Below are positions 1-6,019 of a stretch of 10,495 bases of DNA, one piece after another. How positions within the stretch are numbered: the stretch's first letter is position 1; each line of letters opens with the position of its first letter. The DNA lies in contig DBHE01000162.1 in the NCBI GenBank assembly GCA_002296055.1, forward strand, positions 1-10,495. The letters run 5' to 3'. The position numbers and the translations under genes are program-made. The notes beneath the pieces were generated by a model. It saw only the letters and a program-made list of their open reading frames with translations. It did not search any database and was not told where the DNA came from. The stretch is from Pseudomonadaceae bacterium UBA836 (GTDB lineage: Bacteria; Pseudomonadota; Gammaproteobacteria; Pseudomonadales; Pseudomonadaceae).

Positions 1-198
1 GTGCTTGCTGCCAGTGGTCAGGTACACGTCGCATTCGTGCACGTCCTCAGGCAACTCTCCGCGGTGGGCCGCATATACCCGGTAGTGCATCTGCGGCAGG
101 CGCTTACGTAACGCCTGCTCAAACATCTGCGGATAATTGCCATGCGCGCCGAGCAGATCCGCGGCGACATCATCACACTGCAACAGCCCTACTTTCAT
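1..198 (-). CDS. Class I glutamine amidotransferase, N-terminal part (runs off the left edge)
   Basis: Reading the minus strand from the ATG at 198-196 gives 66 codons with no stop up to the window edge. The protein begins MKVGLLQCDDVAADLLGAHG and the visible part ends with YLTTGSKH. A hydrophobic first strand, a 'GNYPQMF' helix start and a 'DVYLTTGS' strand-turn are typical of the opening of GMP-synthase-like class I glutamine amidotransferases (COG0518-type), where the TGS turn forms part of the oxyanion region. The catalytic Cys and His/Glu lie beyond the edge, so activity cannot be judged. The start is supported by an AGGTGAGA ribosome binding site about 5 bases upstream. It lies 15 bp after the stop of the DUF4105 gene on the same strand, so the two are probably co-transcribed. 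The substrate is unknown; the cytoplasm is the expected location. Confidence 0.8.
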   Translation of the reverse strand, partial: MKVGLLQCDDVAADLLGAHGNYPQMFEQALRKRLPQMHYRVYAAHRGELPEDVHECDVYLTTGSKH

Positions 199-213
199 AC
201 GTTCTCACCTGCC

Positions 214-1200
214 TCAGTCGTTCTCACAACCCGGCACCCCCTGACGGATGCGCCGGGAAAAAGGTACTTCACTCCGCTCATCACGCGCACGCTCGGTAAT
301 CCGCCCCAGGCGACGCAGCTCGGCCAGCGACCACGGTTTTTGCAGTCCGCCCTGGGCATAAACGTAACTGTCCAGATAACCGCTGAGCAGCAGGCGAATG
401 TCGCTGCGCAGATCCGGACGAATACGCTTCATCAGGATAAAAACCACATTGGTGCAGTTGGCCCGCAAGGTGTGGTAGAAGCGCGGCCGCACCGCGAGAC
501 GATTGGCCGCCTCTACATAGCCCAGCAGCAACTGGCGACCCGCAGCCGGTGACAGGCGCGTACGGTACAGGTACATATCCTCGCCGCGATGATTGCTGCG
601 AACCTTGACGATATCGGTCTCTTCACTGGCGACGATGTTGAGCTCGAAGTGCTTGAAGAAACCAGCGATTGCCGAATACTCCTCATCGCGCACTCGCCGA
701 ATTTCCACCGACCAGGCCAGATAGCGACCGTCGGAAAAACCAAAGGAAATCAGCATATGCGCAATGGAGCGGTGCCCCCAGAAAGAGGTCAGCATATCCA
801 CTGAACGAAGTTGGGACAGCGCGTATTCACGGCTCTCCCAACGAATCTGGTAATCCGTGTCGCTACGCCAGTCAAAACAGCGTACTCGCTGCAGCCGCAG
901 GCTGTTGCCATCCACCACACCAGTGGTGGTGTAGGCCATGTCATCGGCCCAGTCACAGTTGCCCTTGGGCATCACGCCACGCCACCACAACAACAAGGGT
1001 GCAAAGCCGGCCATGAAGGACAATGCCGCGCGCATGGGCTCGCCCCGGGAGGCAAACACCAGCACCAGCGTCATCAAGAGCAACCAGAGAGTAAGCGGCA
1101 AAAAGCGCAGTAGCAGGCGGTGGGGACGGTGATACCAGAGCGCCGGCAGCGCCCACAGCGACACCAGCAGCACCACCAATACCTGCAGACAAAACAGCAT
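214..1200 (-). CDS. DUF4105 (Lnb N-terminal-like) domain membrane protein
   Basis: The 328-residue protein starts with three hydrophobic segments (about residues 4-22, 33-51 and 57-74), so it is an inner-membrane protein. The soluble part carries the hallmarks of DUF4105/Lnb N-terminal domains: LRSVDMLTSFWGHRSIAHML (131-150) followed by ISFGFSDG, VEIRR (165-169), a VRSN-MYLYR stretch (200-212) and FYHTLRANCTN (241-251). The invariant-looking His147 and Cys249 would suit a thiol-type active site, but this is inference; the family's activity is not established to my knowledge. The ATG at 1200 is preceded by GAGGAGG at good distance. It is the first gene of a unit with the glutamine amidotransferase 15 bp downstream and diverges from the exported protein at 1368. 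The C-terminus (about residues 290-328) is rich in Arg and Glu. Confidence 0.85.
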   Translation of the reverse strand: MLFCLQVLVVLLVSLWALPALWYHRPHRLLLRFLPLTLWLLLMTLVLVFASRGEPMRAALSFMAGFAPLLLWWRGVMPKGNCDWADDMAYTTTGVVDGNSLRLQRVRCFDWRSDTDYQIRWESREYALSQLRSVDMLTSFWGHRSIAHMLISFGFSDGRYLAWSVEIRRVRDEEYSAIAGFFKHFELNIVASEETDIVKVRSNHRGEDMYLYRTRLSPAAGRQLLLGYVEAANRLAVRPRFYHTLRANCTNVVFILMKRIRPDLRSDIRLLLSGYLDSYVYAQGGLQKPWSLAELRRLGRITERARDERSEVPFSRRIRQGVPGCEND

Positions 1201-1367
1201 GACGCCTCCTCAACGGACCGCCGTTGAATACAGCGCTTCCACCAGAGCGCAGTCTACACCCTTGCAGGACAGGTGCCATCCACCAGACGGGCTATACTCA
1301 GGCTGTGGGCGGGCTGATTAGTGCTGCGGAGCGTTGATCCGCGCTTGCCTGAAGGGAGCAAAACAAC
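1201..1367. promoter_or_regulatory. Divergent intergenic region between the DUF4105 gene and the exported protein gene
   Basis: The 167 bp separate two divergent ATGs and must hold promoters for both. A TATACT (1293-1298) is a fair -10 candidate for the rightward gene and would give a leader of about 60 bases, but no good -35 sits 16-18 bp upstream. A short perfect inverted repeat, GCGGA (1326-1330) and TCCGC (1338-1342), would form a small hairpin in that leader. The leftward promoter is not obvious. Both assignments are tentative. Confidence 0.35.
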
Positions 1368-2342
1368 ATGAGCAGAGTCCATCTTGCCGTAGTGTTGTTG
1401 CTTGGCATCACCAGCGTGCACGCCACGCCGAACGACGACACCGACCTGGCCCCCTGGGCCGTTGAAACCATTACCCCGGTCCACGACCGTGTGACCCGCT
1501 GGGTGGACAGTACAGCACGCAATCTCGATGGTTTTTTTGGCACGCTGGATAGCCAGGAAGTCGACAACGAGTCCTACCTGCGACTGAGCAGTGACTTTGA
1601 CTGGATGGAGTCGGAGGATTTCGAGATTGACCCGGGCATTCGCTTCAAGCTGGACTTGCCCACTACCCGCGAACGGCTGCGACTGATCATCGAGAGCGAT
1701 CCGGAAGAATCACGCGGCACCCTGGAAGAGCAAGGCGCCGAGCCCCTGCGCCCCCAGGACGACAGTCTCAGCAACACGGTTATTGGTCTGGCTGGGCTAG
1801 GCAACAACGACCCCACTGTGGGCTGGAAGACCCAAGCTGGCGCTGGCGTAAAGGTACGCTGGCCACTCAACCCATACGCACGTGCCAGCGCCGAGCGTTT
1901 GTGGCAACTGGGCGACGGCCCCTGGCAGCTGTCGAGCTATAACCGCGCATCCTGGTTTGAAGATGACGGCTACTCCGCGCGCACTCAGTGGGATGTCGGC
2001 CGACCGCTGGACAGCAGCCGCCACCTGCGCTTTATCAGCCAGCTGCAATGGCAGGAGGAATACGACACGCTGGAGTTCTCACAAGGGGCGCAAATCAACG
2101 AGGTTTTGGGACCGCGCAGTGCCATTCGTTACGCGGGGGTATTGGTCGGAGATAGCGCCTCCAACCCCCGCGTCAACGATTACTACCTGCTTGCAGACTA
2201 CCGCCGAGACCTTCATCGACAAATGCTGTTCGTCGACATCGTCCCGGAACTGCACTTCCCGCGCGAGGCTGACTTCCAGCCGCGCTGGGCAATCAGCCTA
2301 CGGATTGAAATGCTGTTTCGCGCGAACCTGCTGAAACGATGA
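1368..2342 (+). CDS. Exported protein of unknown function, probably outer-membrane associated
   Basis: The 324-residue protein has a short signal peptide (a basic Arg, hydrophobic core AVVLLLGI, cleavage likely after VHA at residue 19). I do not recognise a named family. An N-terminal amphipathic part contains WVDSTARNLDGFFG (about 45-58). The remainder alternates polar and aromatic residues in short strands (for example HLRFISQLQWQ, DYYLLADYRR, MLFVDIVPELHF, RWAISLRIEMLF), a pattern like an outer-membrane beta-barrel. It ends LLKR rather than with the usual terminal aromatic residue; the last aromatic, a Phe, is in the final strand. The ATG is preceded by GAAGGGAG about 9 bases upstream. It is transcribed alone: it diverges from the DUF4105 gene and its stop is only 9 bp from the stop of the convergent small ORF. 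Confidence 0.75.
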   Translation: MSRVHLAVVLLLGITSVHATPNDDTDLAPWAVETITPVHDRVTRWVDSTARNLDGFFGTLDSQEVDNESYLRLSSDFDWMESEDFEIDPGIRFKLDLPTTRERLRLIIESDPEESRGTLEEQGAEPLRPQDDSLSNTVIGLAGLGNNDPTVGWKTQAGAGVKVRWPLNPYARASAERLWQLGDGPWQLSSYNRASWFEDDGYSARTQWDVGRPLDSSRHLRFISQLQWQEEYDTLEFSQGAQINEVLGPRSAIRYAGVLVGDSASNPRVNDYYLLADYRRDLHRQMLFVDIVPELHFPREADFQPRWAISLRIEMLFRANLLKR

Positions 2343-2351
2343 TGACAGCCC

Positions 2352-2516
2352 CTACTTGGCTTCATCGCGCAGGTTACGACACACCTCGCCGGCGTCCAGC
2401 TCGTTGAGCTCTTCGCTTTCCAGCGGCCCCTCCCAATGGTCATGGGGCGGATCGAGCTCGGGCAGCGGCAAATGCGGCATATTGTTCTCACCAGGATGCT
2501 TCTGATCAAACGACAT
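2352..2516 (-). CDS. Small acidic protein of 54 residues, unknown function
   Basis: From the ATG at 2516-2514 the minus strand reads 54 codons, beginning MSFDQKHPGENNMPHLPLPE and ending VCRNLRDEAK, then TAG. A strong GAGGAGA ribosome binding site lies 6-7 bases upstream. The product is acidic, Pro/His-rich in the first half (LPLPELDPPHDHWEGP) with a helical-looking C-terminal half (LESEELNELDAGEVCRNLRDEAK) holding one Cys. It has no signal peptide or membrane segment, so it is likely cytosolic. It converges with the 324-residue exported protein gene, with 9 bp between stops, and diverges from the PepSY operon. I do not recognise the family. The good ribosome site and the lack of a competing gene in the stretch support a real gene. 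Confidence 0.6.
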   Translation of the reverse strand: MSFDQKHPGENNMPHLPLPELDPPHDHWEGPLESEELNELDAGEVCRNLRDEAK

Positions 2517-2542
2517 AATGCTCTCCTCATAAGGGTTTCTGA

Positions 2543-2566
2543 GGTCTAACGAAACAGCAATAGACC
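2543..2566. repeat. Inverted repeat upstream of the small ORF
   Basis: GGTCTA (2543-2548) and TAGACC (2561-2566) are perfect inverted arms with a 12-base spacer. They lie 26-50 bases upstream of the 54-residue ORF start. On the minus strand a TTGACT (2581-2576) just upstream resembles a -35 element, so the repeat could be an operator or leader hairpin for that gene. The arms are short and chance occurrence is possible. Confidence 0.3.
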
Positions 2567-2644
2567 CTATCCTTTAGTCAAGCAGACCTGGAGACGGGTT
2601 CAAATCGACTGGACGAGCGGAGCCTCACCGAAATTTGCATAAAA

Positions 2645-2673
2645 TTTACAATCGAGAACCTTTCTCAAATAAG
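2645..2673 (+). promoter_or_regulatory. Candidate promoter of the PepSY-DUF2271-DUF4198-flavoprotein operon
   Basis: TTTACA (2645-2650, five of six to TTGACA) and AATAAG (2668-2673, four of six to TATAAT) are separated by 17 bp. This lies in an AT-rich patch that stands out from the GC-rich surroundings and is about 50 bp upstream of the PepSY start. The Fur-like palindrome fills the spacer. Confidence 0.45.
2651..2669. promoter_or_regulatory. Fur-box-like palindrome
   Basis: ATCGAGAACCTTTCTCAAA contains perfect arms GAGAA (2654-2658) and TTCTC (2662-2666) around CCT. This matches the core of the Fur site written as AATGAGAATAATTCTCATT, with weaker flanks. Its position between the -35 and -10 candidates is where Fur represses under iron-replete conditions. 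The match is imperfect; the content of the operon (metal-uptake families) is the second line of support. Confidence 0.5.
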
Positions 2674-2719
2674 GCTTTACCTTTAGGCTAGCGCCTCATC
2701 TTTGCAAACACGCGGCGTT

Positions 2720-3322
2720 ATGAAACTACCTTTCCGTCTGGGCACCTTGCGCCAGTGGCATTGGATCAGCTCGGCTATCTGCCTGGCTGCCTTGCTGCTG
2801 TTCTCGGTCACCGGCATCACCCTGAATCACGCGCATCAGATTGAGTCGCGGGCCGAGGTCACCGAGATCGAGACCAGCCTGCCGGCTCCCCTGCGCACCT
2901 GGCTACAGCAAAACCCACCAGAAGACGCCACGCTGCCACCCGAGCTGGCCGACTGGCTGGAGCAGACCCTGCCGGTCTCGCTCGCCGGCCGCACGCCCGA
3001 GTGGGATGACGGTGAGCTGTACATGGGCTTTCCCCGACCGGGCGGCGACGCCTGGCTGAGCCTGGACCTGGACAGCGGCGAGCTGCTGTTTGAAGACAGC
3101 GATCGCGGCTGGATCGCTTATCTGAACGACCTCCACAAAGGTCGCCACACCTCTGGCGCCTGGAGCTGGTTTATCGATTTGACTGCTGTCGCCTGCCTGG
3201 TGTTTGCCCTCACCGGGCTGTTACTGCTGCTGCGTCAGGCCAGCCACCGCCCGTTCACTTGGCCCCTGACCACCCTGGGACTGCTTATCCCGCTTTTGAT
3301 TCTGCTACTGAGCATGCATTGA
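2720..3322 (+). CDS. PepSY-associated transmembrane protein (candidate metalloreductase membrane subunit)
   Basis: The 200-residue protein has three predicted membrane segments (about 16-36, 150-171 and 182-198) around a roughly 110-residue extracytoplasmic loop. RQWHWISSAICL...LLFSVTGITLNHAH (11-39) and LNDLHKGRHTSGAWSWFIDLTA...ALTGLLLL (135-170) are diagnostic of the PepSY-associated TM family. Histidines at 37/39 and 139/143 sit at membrane boundaries. In the larger family member FoxB of Pseudomonas, a siderophore reductase, such histidines bind two haems; applying that here is inference. The in-frame TTG at 2702 would add six residues, but the ATG at 2720 starts the family-typical MKLPFRLGTLRQWHW; neither has a strong ribosome site. 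It is first in a four-gene operon, 14 bp before the DUF2271 gene. Known relatives with PepSY fused to a flavodoxin reductase support partnership with the fourth gene. Confidence 0.88.
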   Translation: MKLPFRLGTLRQWHWISSAICLAALLLFSVTGITLNHAHQIESRAEVTEIETSLPAPLRTWLQQNPPEDATLPPELADWLEQTLPVSLAGRTPEWDDGELYMGFPRPGGDAWLSLDLDSGELLFEDSDRGWIAYLNDLHKGRHTSGAWSWFIDLTAVACLVFALTGLLLLLRQASHRPFTWPLTTLGLLIPLLILLLSMH

Positions 3323-3336
3323 GAAAGGAGACCACA

Positions 3337-3846
3337 ATGAAACCCCAACTGGCCTTTGCTCTGGCCGCCCTGCTGGGCAGCAGCGCCCTGCAAGCCGCCG
3401 ACGCGCAACTCACCGTGCAGATCCCGCGCCTGGATGTTGCCGAGTATCACCGCCCCTACGTCGCCATTTGGCTGGAAAACGACGCCGGGCATGTCGCTGA
3501 CCTGACCGTCTGGTACGACACCGAGATGCGCGACGACGAAGGCGAAAAGTGGCTCAAAGACTTGCGCCAGTGGTGGCGCCGCAGTGGTCGCGGCCTGGAC
3601 CTGCCAGTCGACGGCATCAGCGCGGCCACCCGCCCACCGGGAACCCATGAGCTGGCTCTGCAAGATTTGCCAGCCTTCAAGGAACTGGCCCCCGGCGACT
3701 ATGAGCTGGTCGTTGAAGCGGCCCGTGAAGTGGGCGGCCGTGAACTGCTGAAGGTGCCCTTCAGCTGGCCCGTCAGCCAAGCCGCCGACCTGCAAGCCCA
3801 AGGTAGTCGCGAACTGGGGCAGATCCGTCTGCAACTCACTCCCTGA
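3337..3846 (+). CDS. DUF2271 domain periplasmic protein
   Basis: The 169-residue product has a Sec signal peptide (KPQLAFALAALLGSSALQA, cleavage near residue 20) followed by a small beta-rich domain. The segment EYHRPYVAIWLEND (36-49), then LTVWYD (56-61) and KWLKDLRQWWR (71-81), and the later APGDYELVVEAAREVGG (118-134), are the signature of DUF2271 proteins, which are predicted periplasmic proteins of unknown biochemistry. The frame is open upstream into the PepSY gene, but the ATG at 3337 follows GAAAGGAG at ideal spacing and begins the signal peptide, so it is the right start. It is second in the operon, 17 bp before the DUF4198 gene. DUF2271 genes recur beside PepSY and DUF4198 genes and TonB receptors, so a role in handling a metal or chelate in the periplasm is likely but unproven. 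Confidence 0.88.
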   Translation: MKPQLAFALAALLGSSALQAADAQLTVQIPRLDVAEYHRPYVAIWLENDAGHVADLTVWYDTEMRDDEGEKWLKDLRQWWRRSGRGLDLPVDGISAATRPPGTHELALQDLPAFKELAPGDYELVVEAAREVGGRELLKVPFSWPVSQAADLQAQGSRELGQIRLQLTP

Positions 3847-3863
3847 ACAATAAGGACAACATC

Positions 3864-4718
3864 ATGAAACTGCTTAAACAACTCTCTGTACTGGCCGTAG
3901 CCGCCGCCCTGCCGCTGACTGCCGATGCCCACCGCGCCTGGATGGTACCCTCCTCCACTGTGCTGTCAGGCGATGCACCCTGGGTCACCGTAGACGCCGC
4001 CGCCGGCAATGGCATTTTCTACTTCGACCACTTCCCGATGATGCTGGAGGGCGTTGGTACACCGCCAGCCAACAGCAACCGCCAGCCCGCGCCGCTCACC
4101 ATCACCGCACCCGATGGCAGCGAGGTTGCACCGCAAAACGGCCACCTGGGCCGCCTGCGCAGCAGCTTTGACCTGCAGCTGGAGCAGAAAGGTACCTACA
4201 AAATCGCTATCGCCAACAGCGGCCGAGTAATGGGCATGTACGAGCTCAACGGTGAGCGTGAGCGCGTCATGGGCAGCCTGGATGACATCGTCAAGCAGAT
4301 CCCGGCCGATGCCGAGAAGGTCAACATCGTGCGTAGCGACTCGCGCATGGAGCTGTTTGTAACCTCCGGCAATCCGACCGAGGACGTGCTCAAGCCCACC
4401 GGTCAGGGTCTCGAACTGCAGCCGGTCACCCACCCAAATGACCTTTATGCCGACGAAGCCGCGGAATTTGTTTTCCTGCTGGACGGCCAACCGGCTCCCG
4501 GCGTGGAGATTGCTCTGATCCCGGCCGGCGCGCGCTACCGCGATAGCGAACAGGCACGCGAGCTGACCACCGACGCCGACGGCAAGGTAAGCATTGAGTG
4601 GGGTCAAGCTGGCCTGTTCTGGCTGGAAGCCGAGTACAAGCAGACCGAAGGTCTGGAGGCGCCGGTCACTCAGCGCCGCGCCAGCTACAGCACTACCCTT
4701 GAAGTGCTCGCGCCCTGA
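3864..4718 (+). CDS. DUF4198 domain periplasmic protein, likely metal or chelate binding
   Basis: The 284-residue protein has a signal peptide (MKLLKQLSVLAVAAALPLTADA) whose likely cleavage after Ala22 exposes His23 in HRAWMVPSS. That AH-x-x-W opening and the Ig-like beta-sandwich layout (KGTYKIAIA near 110-118, a second unit from about 190 with AAEFVFLLDGQPAPGVEIALIPAGARY, ending GLFWLEAEY) fit DUF4198, a family related to the NikM-type components of nickel and cobalt uptake. The N-terminal His after cleavage could ligate a metal through its amino group and side chain, as in NikM and histidine-brace proteins; this is inference. The ATG follows AAGGAC about 8 bases upstream. It is third in the operon, and its TGA overlaps the next gene's ATG by one base (TGATG), implying translational coupling to the flavoprotein. 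Confidence 0.87.
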   Translation: MKLLKQLSVLAVAAALPLTADAHRAWMVPSSTVLSGDAPWVTVDAAAGNGIFYFDHFPMMLEGVGTPPANSNRQPAPLTITAPDGSEVAPQNGHLGRLRSSFDLQLEQKGTYKIAIANSGRVMGMYELNGERERVMGSLDDIVKQIPADAEKVNIVRSDSRMELFVTSGNPTEDVLKPTGQGLELQPVTHPNDLYADEAAEFVFLLDGQPAPGVEIALIPAGARYRDSEQARELTTDADGKVSIEWGQAGLFWLEAEYKQTEGLEAPVTQRRASYSTTLEVLAP

Positions 4719-6019
4719 TGGGCGATTCCGCCTGGGCGGTGGCGGCCAGCCTGCTCTGGCTGGCCGCCAGCTGCTACTGGCTGCGCCCGCTGTGGCGCCG
4801 CAATCAGCCCACCGACGAGTACCAGACCCTGGTGGTCTGGGCCAGCCAGACTGGTCAGGCGCAGCGCCTTGCCAACCAGGCGCTGCACGCACTGCAAGCC
4901 GCCGGCCACGCGGCCGCCGGCTTGCCGCTGGGGCGAGTGACCCCGGCCCAACTTCTTGCCTGTCGCCAGCTCTGGCTGGTGGCAAGCACCTACGGTGACG
5001 GCCAGGCGCCAGACAGCGCGCAGGCTTTTGAACACCGCCTGATGCCGCACGCCCCTGCCCTGCCAGAGCTGAGTTTCGCCCTGCTCGGCCTGGGCGATAG
5101 TCAATACCCGCACTTTTGCGCCTTCGCCAAGCGGCTGGAGAGCTGGCTGCGCGACCGCGGCGCACAACCCTTGCAAGACAGTATTTACCTCGACAATCAG
5201 GACCCGGACGGCCTGGTACGCTGGCGCGCCAGCCTGGCCCAACACACCGGCCTGCACGAGCTGCCGGAAGCGGACGAGCAACCTTGGCAGCCCGTCACCC
5301 TGCTCAGCCGCAGCGCGCTCAACCCCGGCAGCCCCGGTTTGACCGCCTACCACCTGAGCCTGCAAGCCGATGCTTTGGGTCCGTGGCAAGCCGGCGATCT
5401 ACTGGAGCTGCAGCACGCCGGCCAGCGCCGCCTGTATTCCATCGCCAACCTCGGCGCTGGCAAACAGGTCGAGCTGCTTGTACGTCATGTGACGAAAGAA
5501 GACGGCAGCCAGGGCTTGATGTCCGGCTGGCTGTGTCAGCAGGCAACGCCTGGCGCGCCGATTGAGGCACGCCTACATCACAACCCGTCGTTCGCGCTGC
5601 CCGACAACCCTGCGCCGAGCATTCTGATTGGCAGTGGCACGGGATTGGCCGGCTTGCGCGCCCTGCTGCAGGACCAGCTACAACGCGGGCAACCCTGCTG
5701 GCTGCTGTTCGGCGAACGCAGCCCGGTACATGACCGCTGGCTGGCCAGCGAGCTGGATCAGCTGACGCCACAGCAAGTGCTGCTGCAGCGCTGTTTCTCG
5801 CGCGACAACAGTAGTGCCGACACGCCGCGCTATGTGCAGGACCTGCTGCGCGAACAGCCCGAACGGCTGCAAGACTGGGTAAGCCGCGGCGCCAGCATCC
5901 GCGTCTGCGGCAGCATGGCAATGGGGCAAGCCGTGGACAGTATCCTGCAGGGCCTGCTGGGTGCGGCCACCATCAAGCAGATGGCGGCCGACGGCCGTTA
6001 CCGCCGCGATATTTACTAG
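4718..6019 (+). CDS. Membrane-tethered flavodoxin/FNR flavoprotein (CysJ/CPR-like diflavin reductase)
   Basis: This 433-residue protein has one N-terminal membrane anchor (about 4-23) followed by RPLWRR, placing the rest in the cytoplasm. A flavodoxin domain follows: SQTGQAQ (43-49) binds the FMN phosphate, with STYGDGQAP (90-98) and LGLGDSQYPHFCAFAKRL (123-140). The FAD/NADP half shows RLYSIAN (238-244, FAD), GLMSGWL (266-272), GSGTGLAGLRALLQ (305-318, NADP), FGERSPVHD, SRDN and YVQD (361-375), VCGSM and the terminal GRYRRDIY (426-433), with Tyr433 as the expected flavin-stacking aromatic. At 433 residues it is much shorter than CysJ (about 600) because the helical connecting domain is missing. 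The expected reaction is NADPH to FAD to FMN. Being last in the PepSY operon, the likely acceptor is the PepSY membrane protein. Its stop overlaps that of the convergent TonB receptor gene. Confidence 0.92.
   Translation: MGDSAWAVAASLLWLAASCYWLRPLWRRNQPTDEYQTLVVWASQTGQAQRLANQALHALQAAGHAAAGLPLGRVTPAQLLACRQLWLVASTYGDGQAPDSAQAFEHRLMPHAPALPELSFALLGLGDSQYPHFCAFAKRLESWLRDRGAQPLQDSIYLDNQDPDGLVRWRASLAQHTGLHELPEADEQPWQPVTLLSRSALNPGSPGLTAYHLSLQADALGPWQAGDLLELQHAGQRRLYSIANLGAGKQVELLVRHVTKEDGSQGLMSGWLCQQATPGAPIEARLHHNPSFALPDNPAPSILIGSGTGLAGLRALLQDQLQRGQPCWLLFGERSPVHDRWLASELDQLTPQQVLLQRCFSRDNSSADTPRYVQDLLREQPERLQDWVSRGASIRVCGSMAMGQAVDSILQGLLGAATIKQMAADGRYRRDIY

Noticed and set aside
2335..2375. CGATGA...TCATCG inverted repeat between convergent genes as a terminator
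   Set aside because: Six-base arms with a 19-base loop, no T run, and the repeat lies across the two stop codons; too weak to call a terminator.
3259..3336. Upstream extension of the DUF2271 gene into the PepSY gene
   Set aside because: The signal peptide and a strong ribosome binding site fix the start at 3337; the extra residues are a shadow of the preceding gene.
3966..5165. Long minus-strand open frame (399 codons) opposite the DUF4198 and flavoprotein genes
   Set aside because: It lies antisense to two genes with clear family motifs, its product is Arg/Gly/Ala-rich and low in complexity, and it has no recognisable domain. It is a codon-bias shadow in GC-rich DNA.
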